A DNA stretch of 64,000 bases from Cyrtodaria siliqua (taxonomy: Eukaryota > Mollusca > Bivalvia > Adapedonta > Hiatellidae), in contig JAWPHD010000094.1 of assembly GCA_037043455.1 (NCBI GenBank), forward strand, positions 1-64,000, in the 5' to 3' direction. This document shows, in pieces, positions 51,396-64,000 of the stretch; the first letter of the stretch is position 1; every line of letters starts with the position of its first letter. Under the pieces are notes generated by a model. That model did not search any database. It was given only the letters and a program-made list of their open reading frames with translations, and was not told the DNA's origin. Position numbers and translations under genes: made by a program.

Positions 51396-54300
51396 GTTGA
51401 CAGTCTGGGGTGGAAATTATACAGGTTCTGGCACAGTTCAAGAATTAAATAATTATTGCTAAAATACAAATAATTGCTGGAAAGAGTCTCGAAGCATCAG
51501 GAAATGCGATGCATCAAAATCTACCTCATTATCAAAGTTCATATCAATTTTTCCTTGGTTGGAACATTCGCTTAGTATGCACAGAGACGTACATGTTACT
51601 AGTATGTACATTTTATTGTAAAGTCTAATACCAATAAAATCAAATCATTAAGAACACTTTATTTTAAAAGAAACACAATGAATGATTAATCATATTTCAT
51701 ACGCATAATATGTTAAAAAAAAATCATTTAAAGGAAATCACAAGAGATAACCATTTTCACAATTTCCTCAGGTGGTTGTCTTCATTGGATGAAAATATCG
51801 AGCAGGACGTACCCTACATTATTCCACTGATTAATTTGTCTTTGTCAGATACTATACCAGTACAACACAATTTATACTAGACTGAGAATACATTTTGTTA
51901 ACATAATAGAGCTACTATTTTAGATATCAGGTTCTGCCACACTAAAATTCTAACATTGCAAGGTCATTGACAATAGGTTCGCATATGGAAGAATCTTCCT
52001 CAAATCGAAATCGACTGAAAAAAACAATAATTTCACGAAATCTAACTCTTGGTGATAGTTTAGTACTGATTTATCTCCCGCAGATATCGATCGATAAAGC
52101 CGCCTCGGGCGTTATTTAATTTAGACGTGTCGGCAGTCACACTTGCACACTTTATGGGGGCCATAAAACATCGGGAATCATTATGTATCTATAGTGACCA
52201 TATGGAGTGAAACTATAAATGCACTTTAGTACATTTAAGCAAAACACATTTTTAAAAAATCAGTTTAATATTTACATGAAATACGTTATTATAAACAAGC
52301 TTTTAATAAGCTATAACTGAGAATAATTTTTTTAAGTGTATTTTTATGGAAATGGCATTATAATAGTGAGAAATTCTATAAAAAGCTGTTTAAAAGTTAA
52401 AAATACCATCATTTTTGATATAGCAAAAGTTTCGTTCTGACTCCTGTTTTGCCTAAAATGGAAATACCATCATTGGCCAGAGAAATACATGTGTAATGGG
52501 TTTTTGCATGAATTAAACATTTATGCATACAACTCTTCATGATACATATTTCTCCGCGTCGTCTGCTTAATGTGATTATCGCAAACAACAACAACAACAA
52601 TTAATAATTAAAAAGAAATTGTAATCTTTGCTTGTAAAACAGACCATCTATAATTAGTGTCATTAACAAAAAAACTATATCAAATTAAAAGATTAGTGTT
52701 TCACCTATTTAGAACCGTTTGCACCTAAGGCTTCAGTTTCGTCATTATTCGATATATTTACAATTAAAAAACACATGTTCGACATATTTTAAGAATTTTA
52801 TATAGAACATATAAGGACACTAGACGGTGTATTTAAACTCGAAAACAGACCAAGATCCTTTTAACATAAAAATATGAAACTTATATCAAAATAAAGATAA
52901 TAAATTGTATTTTAAGAAACCGTTTGCACCTAAGCGATCATATTTATAGAATTTCTAATATTAAACAATAATGAAATTTCGCCCTATACGTTCCATGTAC
53001 AAATCTGGCGACTCATCGATAACCCGTTTGAGGAAGATTCTTCCATATGGTCTGCTTTTTCTTATCTTTACAACAAATATACGCAGACTATGGGGTCACT
53101 TTTGGTTAAAACCAAAAGATAAAGTTATGAAATTCATTAAGAAACATCTTTACCTTTTTTGCTTGCTGTCTGTTTATATGTCATGTTATTTTCTGCAGTT
53201 GTTTACAGTTTTACTCTCTGCATTATAAATTCTCTGCATTATAAATGGTGAATTTATAAACAAGTGAAGTGACTTTTCAAATACTTATTAAAGTATTCCT
53301 TTTATTTTCAAAGATTCTTAATTTCCAAAATACTCTTTATAAAGAAACTATAAGAAATCTGACATTTTACACTTGAACTCTAGTCATATATCCACCGTTG
53401 CTAGCATATGAAAATATGATGTTTGGGGGAAATTTGTGTTTTACCCCTACACACTAAAACTGTATAAAACACATTATAAATCACCAAGTAAAGCTGTAAT
53501 ACCACAAAATAATGAAATTTATAATTTATTGTCATGCATTTTTCTTTTCCATTTACCTGAAAATTTACTTAGAACATGTTAATAGTTTCAATTTAAAACT
53601 GGTACCAATTTTTACCTTTGTCCGTTTGAATAGTTTTTGATCTTATTCCCAAGTGGGTGTGGCAATTTGATAGGCACATTTAGCAAAGAAAAGTCATTAA
53701 TTGACCCTAAAACAGAACAGTATTTAATAAACGGAACATACTTTTGTCTGTTGTTAGGACATTTCACCACTGAGGTACGAAAAAATACTTCAAGTAAGTT
53801 ATATGTCGAAGTAATGTGCTTATAAACGCCAAAATATCATTTAATATTGCGCCCATTTCAAAATTAAGTGGGTTCTTTTATCCATCGTTTACTTAGAAAA
53901 TGTATTACAAACACTTGAATTATTTTAGTATATATATTATGGTCTCAAAATAACACATAGTTGTATTGCTTATGTAACAAACAGAAAATCTGTAAGTTAA
54001 GTATAAAGTCTCTAAAAGTGGGTGGGGTAAATTACATGTAAACTTGAGATTGTTGGCTAAAAAGAAGAAAACAACGTAATTTAAACTGATTGTTGTCATA
54101 TTTCGGGGCTGTTAACTGTTTAACATAATTATTAATAGTGAAAATACGTGAATTATTAAATGTAACTTATATGACATTCTGGTTTTCAGTTTTTTCAAGG
54201 GGGTTATGTTTAAAAACGCATTAAAAATCATGTAAAGCTGTAACTTTGAAGTTGTTATAATGCATTTTTCTAAACTCGATAAATTTGTCCCCAGATTGAC

Positions 54301-54800
54301 AACAGTACGAATTTGCCCACTAAAATGGTACCGGACATCATTCTGGCCCATAGACTGAAAATGGAACACAGATATAAACACTGACTGGAACTTGGACAAT
54401 GTTGAACATGAAAATCAGAATGGTAAGTTTTAAATAATTCTTTTGCTGACACTCCTTTTTGCATGTGTACTATGTCAGAGTGATTTAGTATTCAACGTTT
54501 CGTACACATACATACTCTTCACGTAATTGAACATGTAAACTAGGTACAGGGTACGAAATATCTGATGGCCGGGGTACAAAATGACCAATGACAAGGGTAC
54601 GCAACATCCAACGCATTTTATACAAAAAACGAAACGTACCCAAGTTTTTGTAAGAAGCGTTCATAACTATAGACTTGTCCAAAAAGTTAAACCATTGTTT
54701 GATAGAAATTACTAAAAAAAAAAAACATGTTTGAAATTAAAACTATGCCCTATAAAAAGCAATTTTCGTATTTGTTTTATTTCTCGACCAATTTTTAACA
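51396..54800. other. Intergenic AT-rich DNA
   Basis: No gene recognised. 'AACCGTTTGCACCTAAG' occurs at about 52708 and 52918. 'ctctgcattataaat' is duplicated at 53216-53245. Short ORFs (62-108 residues) show no motif. Confidence 0.5.
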
Positions 54801-54804
54801 AGAG

Positions 54805-56160
54805 CTGTCGGAGAACAGCGCAGCTCGACTAATCGATTTTTCAGAGAAAAATTATATAGCTAGTATATACCCACTAGAAAAAAAGGCTAAAGCAATGTGG
54901 GGTGGGGTTGAGGGCACAACATAGCTATGTGTAAGAATTTATCAAAACTACAGAAAAATATATATAAAAAAAGTTTTGAGTGGGGGTGGGTGGATTGGGG
55001 GGAGAAGTGGGGGTTGTGGTTGGGGTAGTAGGGGTGGTGAGGGCAATATATATGTGAAAGAAGCTATGTAATAATTCACCAAAACAACACAAAAATATGT
55101 AAAATAAATAAAAATAAAAATATTGCGAGTGGGGGAAGTGGGGGTGGGGTGTGGTGGAGAGGCAGGGAATGGGGTGGAGTGGGGGGAGCAACATATATGT
55201 GTAAGAAGCTATGTGTAAGAAGCTATGTGTAAGAACTGACCAAAACAACACAGAAATATGTAAAAAAAAATAATATATATATTCTAGTTTCGAGTGTGTG
55301 GTGGGCGGGGGTGGGGGATGGTGGTGGCAGGGGTGGGGGGCATATATATGTGAAAGAAGCTATGTAATAATTCACCAAAACAACACAAAAATATGTAAAA
55401 AAAAAAAAATGGAGTTTCGAGTGGGGGGGGGGGGGGGGTGTGGAGAGGCAGGGCATGGGGTGGAGGGGGCGACATATATGTGTAAGACGCTATGTGTAAG
55501 AAGCTATGTGTACGAATTGACCGAAACAACACAGAAATATGTAAAAAAAATAATATATATATTCTAGTTTCGAGTGTGTGGTGGGCGGGGGTGGGGGATG
55601 GTGGTGGCAGGGGAGGGGGCAGGGGCGGAGGGCCAACATGTGTAAGAATTGACAAAAGCAACACAGAAATATGTAAAAAAAAAAAATTGTTTCAAGTTGG
55701 GGAGAGGGGGTTGGGGTGAGAGAGGCGTTGGGTGGGGCAGGTGGTGTGGGAGGGGGAAGGGGCAACATATATGTGTAAGAATTGACAAAAGCAACACATA
55801 AATATGTAAAAAAAAAAATAGTTTCAAGTTTTGGGGGGGTGAGAGGCGGGGTGGGGGGTGCGGGTGGTGGGTGTGGGGAGGGGGCAACACATATGTGTAA
55901 GAATTGACTAAATCAACTCAGAAATATGTAAAAAATAATAATAAAGAAACAGAGTTTCAAGTGGGGGCGAGGTGGGGAGAGGCGGTGGTGGGGGTGGAGG
56001 GGGGAGTGGGCAACATATATGTGTATGAATCGACCAAAACAACACAGAAATATGAAGAAAGAAAAAAGTAAAACAAAAGAAAAAAGGTGTGCAAGGTGGG
56101 GGGTGGGGGAGTGGGGGCTGGGGGGAGGGAGCCCCAATATGAGTGAAGTATGATAAGATG
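54805..56160 (+). repeat. G-rich tandem array 2
   Basis: It begins ACAAGAGCTGTCGGAGAACA, the start style of bivalve non-autonomous repeats. About ten units of 100-130 bp alternate an A-rich half ('caaaacaacacagaaatatg' then A-run) and a G-rich half with runs up to G16 near 55423-55438. They are linked by 'acatatatgtgtaagaa'. It is the same family as 19005-19545 and 20756-20970. Pro-rich minus-strand ORFs (up to 126 residues) and Gly/Trp-rich plus-strand ones are composition artefacts. Confidence 0.88.
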
Positions 56161-56300
56161 CATAATGCTATAAGAAATCCCAAACCAGATTTATAGATAT
56201 ATACATGCTTACATGCAAACCTAGATCTGCCTTTATTACACATTTTATGGGCCATCACTATTTGGGTTCCATGGGAGCCCGGAATTTGCAGAAGATGGTG
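56161..56300 (+). repeat. Segment duplicated from/with 20980-21125
   Basis: 'atgcttacatgcaaacctag', 'ctgcctttatt' and 'gggttccatgggagccc' appear in the same order and spacing as at 21036-21110. Both copies directly follow a G-rich array, so this is the 3' part of the same dispersed element. Confidence 0.8.
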
Positions 56301-57220
56301 TATAATGCATTATGGGGTATAATGCATTTTTCAGGTTTATTGGTGTTTTTAAGGGATGGGGCAGAAAGATCAAAGGGGGTAAATTAAGGAGTAGGGGGAA
56401 ATTAGATTTTAGAATTAAGGGATAGGGATAGCTCTTAAATGCCCTGCGGAAGACCCTTCTATGTATGAATGAAAACACATTTTTTAAATGTTTTAAATGT
56501 TTATATCGTTCCACGTGACCGTTACTGATCGATAACTTTTAAAAGTTTTACCTGACAAAATGTGGATCTATTAGAATTTGAGGAAAAGAAATCAGTTAAA
56601 ATGGGACAAGAGCAGTGTTTTTTCCCTTATATAAGTGTTACCAAAAAATGGTACCATTCCCAAAGCCAAAAAGTATGTTTTTTTCCCAATTAGAAAGAAA
56701 AAATTCTAAATTCAAAAATGTGTTGTTGTTTTTTTAAATATTTTACACTGAAACATTAAACAGAAAAAGATGGAAAACATTTACTTTTATGGCAGGGTAA
56801 TGAAATACTACAAGAGAATGTTCCCAATTAAGGCAAAATCACGCACATTTACGCAATTAAATAGGTACCTGTACCATTCCCAAAATGGTGACAAAAAATC
56901 GCTAAAGAGTATCTTTTTCCCTTTTTTGGTAGGATTTGCTTTTTAGCCGGATTGCGAAGCAAATCCTGGCTAATGGTTTGGTCTGTCCGCCCAATTTCGA
57001 TGATTTCTGGACAATCAGGTATAACTATCTATCGGGGTTATTGTTTTGGGGAGGGAGGCATGTGGGTGGGGTTGAGGGCTTGAAAACCTAACGAACAGTA
57101 ACATGTTCCTACTTATTAAAGTACTTACAACCTTTTTGACTTTTTATTTGACTGGAATCAGAGAATCCGTGTCCTGGGGACATAATTTTCTGCTTGTATT
57201 TTCTAATACAATTATGTATC
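56301..57220. other. Intergenic with small repeats
   Basis: 'GGTACCATTCCCAAA'-type phrases occur at about 56650 and 56870. A short hairpin AGGATTTGCTT / AAGCAAATCCT spans about 56931-56970. No gene seen. Confidence 0.45.
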
Positions 57221-57221
57221 C

Positions 57222-57606
57222 AGAGCTGTAGATAATTTTTGACTGCAATGAGTATTTACTCATCAGATTCAAAATGAATGAGTAACAAAGAACTCGTTCA
57301 CTGAGAGTAAACACTTTAAATAGTTCATGCGTTCAAAATGGATGTGAATTAATACATTTTAATGCAAACAACTATTCTGATTAATTGGAAGTAAAAACAA
57401 AAGAAACACTGACCTTAATATTAGACGCAATATTCATCATGCAACTACGGAATACACTGTTCCACAAGACAATACCTACAAATATAATACTCATGAGTTT
57501 TTGTGTTAAGTTGATGAGTAGTGATACTCACAATTTTAAAAAACTGAGGGGTTTTGTAAAAAACGTATGAGTAAAATACTCAAAAACCCAGCTTATCTAC
57601 AGCTCT
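57222..57606. mobile_element. MITE-like element with AGAGCTGTAGATAA ends
   Basis: AGAGCTGTAGATAA at 57222-57235 is complemented by TTATCTACAGCTCT at 57593-57606. The interior has 'tgagta(a)tactca'-type short inverted phrases. No clear target duplication could be read, so the class is open. Confidence 0.6.
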
Positions 57607-57859
57607 ACGGTCTCTGATACATGTAATTTACATGTACACTGTCAACACCGAATTAGACTGGATGCAATATGGAAGAATTATGACAGCTATATGCAGTTTG
57701 TGGTTAATTCAAACACGAATACGACCATCAAATACGGTGTGTTGCAGTTGCATATTCTGTGTGCATATAAACACAATTATTGTAAATGAATAAGTTTGGT
57801 TTGAACTCGACAGTCTACATCCTTCTAGTTTAATCACGGTGGCGAAACCAATTTACTTT

Positions 57860-58300
57860 TTTATACGCCCGCCCTAAGACAGGACGTATTATGTCGTGGC
57901 GTTGTCCGTCAGTAAGTCCGTTAAGTTTTGCGATGTCCGCTCTCTAACTCAAACACATATTATCCAATCCTTATGAAACTTGGAAATAATGTTTATGGGC
58001 ATAATATCGCGGTCAGTTTCGAAAACTAGCCCAATCACCCCAATCATAACAACGGAGTTATGGCCCTTTGTTGAAAATCGCCCCTGCAACATATAAAGGG
58101 TATATAGCTCATGAGGAACGTTTAAGTTAATGTGGATTCTTTCTAATATATTTTGCAATGTGTTATATGACAATGTATGAATACTTAATATGTCCGGCTA
58201 TTGTCAACTTTGGAACTGCTGTTTATAAATAACAGTGAAGAGTTATCTAAAACTATGTATTACTCTTCTAGGTAGCATACATATATTATTTATGATTTAA
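57860..58300 (+). repeat. Dispersed repeat 'caacggagttatggccctt' (5' part)
   Basis: It begins 'tatacgcccgccctaagaca'. It contains 'cttatgaaactt', 'tatgggcataatat' and 'aacaacggagttatggccc', which recur at 62318-62620. The family also recurs in a short hairpin end at about 62888-62910. Confidence 0.6.
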
Positions 58301-58345
58301 ATTACCCCTGTTTTTATTAGAATAGTTTGGCAGGTGCCTCTTTAT

Positions 58346-58368
58346 GTTTATATATATATATATATATT
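58346..58368. repeat. (TA)n microsatellite
   Basis: About eleven TA dinucleotides. A second tract lies at 58543-58573. Confidence 0.85.
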
Positions 58369-58539
58369 TTACGAGTGTGTTATGATGTAGAGATACAGTT
58401 TATCAACGTGTGTTGCAGCTACCTTTTTTAAGGAGTGAATATATACGTTTGATTTCTGTGTATCTCGTCATAGCTAGGCGCCCTGCCGTAGTTCGTCCGA
58501 AGGTTGTCTGTCCTTGGTAGTTCACAAATATTTCTCCCC

Positions 58540-58542
<3 letters not shown>

Positions 58543-58573
<31 letters not shown>
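58543..58573. repeat. (TA)n microsatellite
   Basis: About fifteen TA dinucleotides directly before the LINE region. Confidence 0.85.
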
Positions 58574-58576
<3 letters not shown>

Positions 58577-58714
58577 TGCAATTATCATCCTTTGTAAAAG
58601 AAAAAAAAGAGAAAAAATCCGATTACACCTACCATGCTTCTTCTAAATATTACTATGTTATCCTCTTTCTTCTTATATTTCCTTGAGTTTGGTAGGGAGG
58701 ATCTTGTACAAACC

Positions 58715-61700
58715 ATGTATCATCCAATAATGACATTTAAAATAATAAAATATAATGTTAAGGGCATAGGCAACAAGAAAAAAACGTAACGAAATTTTCC
58801 AGTGGATTAAGGATAGCAGAGCAGACATTTTAAACAAGATTTGAAAGAATTATAGGAAAAAGAATGGGACGGAAAAACGTATTTTAGCGGCCAAAGCACA
58901 AAAAGCGAGGGAATAGGTGTATTATTCGATAAAAACTTACACGTTAATATCTTAAATTCAACGGAAATAGCTATAGGTAGGCTCTTTGCAATAGATATAA
59001 ACATAAACGGAAAATACATAACTTTAATGAATGTTTATGAACTGAGTAACGATGACCCAGTTTTATTTAATAAAAAAGAAACACACCTTCAACATAATGA
59101 GGATAAAAATGTTATTATAGGAGGCGATTTTAATTTAGTCTTAGACCCAACTATGGATAAAAGGGGTCATTAATATACAATTGCAAGATACACCAAGGGG
59201 TCCTGGATACTTTAAACTAAACTCAAACAAACTTAAAACGTGGAATAAATGGAACTTTAGAATTTAATAAAGAGGCAAACCCAAACACTATATGGGAACT
59301 GGTTTAAGGTACTATCAGAAATAACGCTATTCAATATGCAAAAAAGAAAAAGAAATTGGAGGATGAAAGCTATAAACAAATTCAAAGTGAAATTGAAGAG
59401 TTAGAACACAAATATTCAGAACTTAACGAAACCCAAATTTTAGAACAAATAAATGCAAAACGAGAGTAATTAAATAAGTTTATGAAAAGAAGACAAATGG
59501 AAAAAAATATAGAATAAAGGCACAGTATTTAGAATGTGGAGAACATTTTTTAAAACTACTTATGAGTTTTGAAAAACACAGAGCAGAAAGAAAAGTAATG
59601 AACAGATTAAACATAGATGGCCAAGTACTTACTGGTCAACAAGTTATATTAAATGCAGAACGTCAATATTTTGAAAACTTTTATCAAAGTAATGTAAAGT
59701 AAAGTAAAACCGAAATTCAATTTTATTCAGAATAATGTTTGTAAATTATCAAATGAAGACAAAGCTTACTGTGAAGGCATTATAACGAAAGAAGAATGTA
59801 AAACCGCAATAAAAGATATGAAAAATGGGAAAAGTTCGGGTTCAGATGGGATTTGTGTTGAGTTCTATAAATTATTTTGGTCTGAAATAAAATACAGTCT
59901 TATAAATACATTAAACTATTCGTTTGAAAACGGAAATTTAACGGAACTTCAGTAACAAGGTTTAATAAACTTAATACCTAAAGGAAACAAAGACTTAACT
60001 AGCATCTCGAACTGGAGACCAATAACATTATTAAACGTTGACTATAAAATAGCAACAAAGAGTTCTATTTAAGATAATTCATTATAGCCAAACTAGTTTT
60101 ATTAGGAGAAAATATAAGATTATTGTTCGATATTATTGAATATATGGAAGAAAGTGAGCTTCCTGGCCTACTGTTTTTTGAAACTTTGAAAAAGGTTTTG
60201 ATAGTGTTGGACATGATTATATATACTCAGTTTTAGATTTTTTTAACTTTGGTCCTATGTTTATACAATGGATCAAATTATTTTACAGTGATGCAAAAAG
60301 TGCTATTATAAACAATGGTTACATGTCAGAATTCTTTAATGTGACAAGAGGTGTATGACAAGGCTGCCCACTTTCCCCTTATATATTTATTTTAGAAATT
60401 GAAATACTTTTAATATCCATACGTAACGATACAGAAATCGCAGGTATAAAAGTAAATGGTCAAGAGATAAAACACACAATGTTTGCTGATGACGCGACCA
60501 TTTTACTAAACGGGTCTGAAAAAGGAACAACGCTATGCTAAACGTTTTTGAAGAGTTTGAACATATATCCGGCCTAAAATTGAATCTCAACAAATGTGTA
60601 ACATTAGGAGCAGGAACACTTAGAACGCAACATGACTTAATTTATAGTAGAAAAAATGTATAAAATGGACATCTCAATCGGCAAAAACACTTGGCATAAC
60701 TTTTCATGCAAAAATAGCGAATTTGAAATTAACTATACAGATAGATTAAAACAATTTTACAATATTATGGTTCAATAGAAAAGGCGTAAACTATCAACAA
60801 TAGGAGACATCACTGTTTTAAAATCTATTATTATTCCAAAATTAACATACCTTTTTTCAACAATTCCAAATCCACCAGAGTATATACTAAAAGAACTAAA
60901 TCAAAAATGTTTTCAATTCATTTGGAATTCAAAAAGAGATGAAGTCAAAAGGAGAGAAATGATAAAACAATATGAAGATGGTGGTTTGAAAATGATAGAT
61001 ATACGAATATACTTAACCTCCAGTAAAGCATCATGGGTAAAAAGAATAATAAACCCAAATAATAACGGAGCGTGGACAATATTCTACATGAAAGGACTCG
61101 AACGCTATGGTGGAAATTTAATTTTCAACTGTAATATGAATGTAACAGGTATTTTGAGCGTGGTGTACTGCTAACTTTATAAAAAGCCCAAAACATATAA
61201 ATGACCAAATATTGTGGAACACAGTGGTAGACCCTTAATAATATATCTTTATTGGATAAAGAAACAGATTGTATGCATCCATGATATGTATAATACAACT
61301 GATAGAAAACTAAAAACATTTAATTAAATCCAAAATCATTTTGACATACCTGCAACCGAATTCTTAAAATATCACCAACTTATATCTTCAATACCACAGC
61401 AATGGTTGCATGAACTCAACGTAGAAAATGTCAACATACTAAAACAAAAAACGTTATGCGAATGCATTATGGGAAAGCCTTCAAACTCAGTCAATAGATA
61501 TCTCGCAAAAGTTCAAATATATAATTAAAAGGTGACACAAAATCGAAATCCCAAATTAAGTAGGAAGATATATTTTCACATACTGCTATGAATTGGAAGT
61601 ACATTTATAGAAACATATTCAGATGTTGTAAAGATAATAACTTACAAATGTTTCATTACAATTTTATATATAGAAATATTGCCACAAATATTTTTTTATA

Positions 61701-62310
61701 TAAATGCCAACTTGCCGTTTCAAGCATTTGCACATTCTGTAATATGGAAATCGAGACTTTAGACCATCTATTCTGGGAATGTATGTGGACGCAACATTTC
61801 TGGAATGAATGCCGTTTATGGATGGAGAGAACAGACATGATTATCGAATTAACTAAATATAATATTTACTTTGGAGAACGAGATAAAATATTCACTTTCA
61901 TAACCATGTTGGGAAAACAATTCATATATAAATGTAAATATAAAGATGAGATACCGAAATTTGAAGCATTCTTAAAAAAAATGAACAATATAGGATTAAC
62001 ATAGAAATGTACACTGCCCTTGAAAATGATACTCTTAATTTGAAGAAACTTGAAGAAAGCTATTAACAATACGTGGGCTGGCCAACGATGCTCTCTAGCA
62101 AACTCATTATCTATTATCTTACACTATTCTCTTCTAATACTTCTTTTTTCCTTTCCTCCTTCCTATTACACCTCTTAAAATATAGTCATTCAATATATTT
62201 ATTATGATTTAAACAGTGTTATGCAACTTAACTGTTCTGCCCTGTTTAAATTTGTGTGGTAATTGTTTTTAATGTAATGTTGTATGCAAAAAAACAATGA
62301 ACAAAAAATA
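58715..62310 (+). pseudogene. L1/Tx1-type LINE ORF2, heavily decayed
   Basis: Scattered frames on the plus strand preserve a whole ORF2 in order. The endonuclease region has IIGGDFNLVLDP (about 59111-59146). The reverse transcriptase has MKNGKSSGSDGICVEFYK (about 59818-59870), LIPKGN...NWRPITLLNVDYK (about 59970-60060), QGCPLSPYIF (about 60359) and FADDATILL (about 60482). A C-terminal Cys/His knuckle lies in the 138-residue frame 61588-62004 (CTFCNMEIETLDHLFWECMW). No frame exceeds 138 residues, and stops and shifts are frequent. An A-rich end with AATAAA lies near 62287-62311. ORF1 is missing, so the copy is 5'-truncated or decayed. Confidence 0.88.
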
Positions 62311-62317
62311 AATGCGC

Positions 62318-62935
62318 CTCTGTAACAACGGAGTTACGGCCTTTTAATTATTGAAAATTGACAATTTTAACGATGCCCGCTCAATAACTTGAGTATTTGT
62401 TGTTCAGTCTTTATGAAACTTTAGAATAATGTGTATGGGCATAATATATAGGTCAAGTTCGGACACCAGCCAGATCGTCCCGATAACAACGGAGTTATGC
62501 CCCTTTAATTATTGAAAAATGACAATTTTGATGATCTCAATAACCTGAATATTTGTTTTTCAATCTTGATGAAACTCGGTCAAGTTCGAAAACCAGTCCA
62601 ATCGCCCTGGTAACAACGGAGTTCGTATTAGCGGCACTTACACTTACAATCATTTATCGCAGTTACAAACAAGACATTTTTTTTATGCAAAGCATCAATT
62701 TGCTGGTAATTCAACAGTTAATTCATGCATATACACTTCTTTAAAACATTTATATTAATATATTACCAATATCATATCAGAATATTTGGTAAAACTAGTG
62801 CGTTAATAGTTCTTTACAAATATAAAAGAGCTGTCATTAATAACTTCTCCTTCCAGTGCATGTTAGCAAACCTAAGCACAAATATATTCGCCGGCTTCTG
62901 CCGGTGAATAAAGGGCGTATTTTGTGTCCAATGGA
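62318..62935 (+). repeat. Dispersed repeat 'caacggagttatggccctt' (3' part)
   Basis: Three units of about 125-150 bp carry 'aacaacggagtta', 'cttttaattattgaaaattgac' and 'tatgaaact'. It ends with a 'ccggcttctgccgg' hairpin at about 62890 and 'gggcgtatt'. Together with 57860-58300 it brackets the LINE. Confidence 0.6.
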
Positions 62936-63729
62936 CACTCTTGTTAATCTTAAAATGTAACCAGCACGCTTGATTCAGATAGGTGTTTGCTTCATAACTT
63001 TATAGATATTTAACGAATTGTACTCAACTAAAACTACCCCTCCAAAGTGAGTTATTTCCTTTGCCGCAAAGAATAATTCGATGCATCCAGTACTTCCGGA
63101 GATTAGCCCTCCGAAAGTGTCGGATCTTAGAAAGTACTGGAGGAATACATTTTTACCGTTTCCGGAGGAGGGAAGACCTCAGTTTGTACAGATATATGCG
63201 CTTTAGGTGAATACAATTTTTTTAGTGAAGTTATGAAGCAAAAACATACCTGATTCGATCTTTTTTGCCGGGAACTCGATCAAAAAGTCACATGATTTCG
63301 CCAGTGTTAATTATATCTCAGTGGAACAATTAATTCTTTATCACAGATTATTGGATCCGAATGTACGGACGGATAGACAGACATAGATAGACATTCAGTA
63401 TCCTCCGGTTTAAACCGGTATGGGACTAATAAAATACAGGTTACATGTTTATATATTCTTGGTGTTATAACAAGATTCTCGACAGAGCCATTGCTTGACG
63501 TTCCAACGCATGTCACAGCCGCGGTGCCTAAAGTGACCAATTATCTTAACATCATCTGCGCGCCAAAACACCAATAGCATATACTTAACTCAATTTATGT
63601 TCATAAAAAAAAGTAGTTACAGGGCAACGTAATTGTTCATGATGTACTCTGATTACACCTCCATCTCAAATCATGAATCCGCATCTGCCGTAAGTCGTAA
63701 ACATGCATTAAATGACTTGAATTGGTTTT
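62936..63729. other. Intergenic, no gene seen
   Basis: Short ORFs only. 'cttccggag...ctccgaaagt' phrases at 63090-63180 form weak inverted repeats. 'tacggacggatagacagaca' near 63363 is a typical tail phrase of bivalve repeats. Confidence 0.45.
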
Positions 63730-63945
63730 AAGGCGCACCAACACATGAAAGGTTATATGGCGCCTAACAGGAATGAAATGAAGTGTCCAGCTCATACTCC
63801 ATTTACACCAAAAACCGTCTTACCTGCGGAACTGCAGAGTAGCTGCAAATTCTATAGTAGATACTCCATTTACGATCGAGTCAAAGTTTGTGTACGCGGT
63901 GTCATGATAAAGACCTTAAATGAGCATGATAAAAAATGACAAAAT
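63730..63945 (+). repeat. Dispersed repeat, third copy of the 9480/9850 family
   Basis: It shares 'catgaaaggttatatggcgc', 'catttacacc', 'gcggaactgcagag' and the end 'gagcatgataaaaaatgac' with 9850-10075 in the same order. The 64-residue ORF is not conserved against the other copies. Confidence 0.7.
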
Positions 63946-64000
63946 GAATATGAATGTGGCGTATCCTACCCGTCTGCATGTGACAGTGTGTTTGTGAGAT

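Noticed and set aside
55223..55890. Long proline-rich and glycine-rich ORFs
   Set aside because: They are the translation of G-rich/C-rich tracts, overlap in several frames, and change frame between repeat units.

Overview
The window looks like metazoan nuclear DNA, most probably from a bivalve mollusc. It is AT-rich and gene-poor, with a single clear host gene. It is filled with tRNA-derived SINEs, short inverted-repeat (TIR) transposons, tandem modules carrying 'ggccataactc' phrases of the kind common in bivalve genomes, a decayed L1/Tx1-type LINE, and a Polinton/Maverick virus-like transposon. The bivalve assignment is inferred from repeat style, not from a marker gene.

Layout. 1-4358 is a giant near-perfect palindrome with degenerate tRNA-like heads at both outer ends and a 51-bp perfect core. 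4359-11356 is intergenic DNA with MITEs and dispersed repeats. 11357-12601 (minus) is an apparently intronless BTB-BACK gene. 13036-25000 is a dense mosaic of mobile DNA: pearl/Helentron-like tandem arrays, a Harbinger-like MITE, a SINE, a pogo-like MITE, two G-rich arrays, a TTAA-flanked MITE, and three non-autonomous elements with 5-bp target duplications. 25000-28380 is quiet. 28380-29849 holds short tandem repeats, an inverted SINE, a G22 tract, a 65-bp array carrying TCTCGCGAGA palindromes, and another member of the family that builds the 1-4358 palindrome.

30626-43820 is a 13,195-bp Polinton bounded by long TIRs and a 6-bp target duplication (ATTAAT). It carries recognisable protein-primed DNA polymerase B, A32-type packaging ATPase, fibre-like protein, minor and major capsid proteins, adenain-type protease, PLA2-domain protein and RVE integrase with chromodomain, plus a Cys-rich protein, a membrane protein and unassigned proteins. 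Capsid, polymerase, protease and integrase genes are broken. The ATPase, the Cys-rich protein, the membrane protein and two conserved hypotheticals remain open. Several genes share a TCTA-like plus TATTATATAATG motif directly at the start codon, resembling virophage/giant-virus late promoters. The extreme ends of the element are themselves inverted repeats that could fold into hairpins, and the right TIR holds a small coiled-coil ORF.

43827-46355 holds a 553-bp TTAA-flanked foldback element and a SINE-like sequence. 46355-51395 is a 5-kb minisatellite of 37-38-bp units with higher-order structure. 51396-54800 is featureless AT-rich DNA. 54805-56160 is a second, larger G-rich array. 56300-58600 is repeat-poor apart from a MITE and TA microsatellites. 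58715-62310 is the decayed LINE, lying inside a dispersed repeat family. 62318-64000 holds further dispersed repeats.

The most unusual items are the Polinton with palindromic tips and a start-codon-proximal promoter signature, the patchwork giant palindrome, and two mobile elements whose insertions can be read against paralogous empty sites in the same window.
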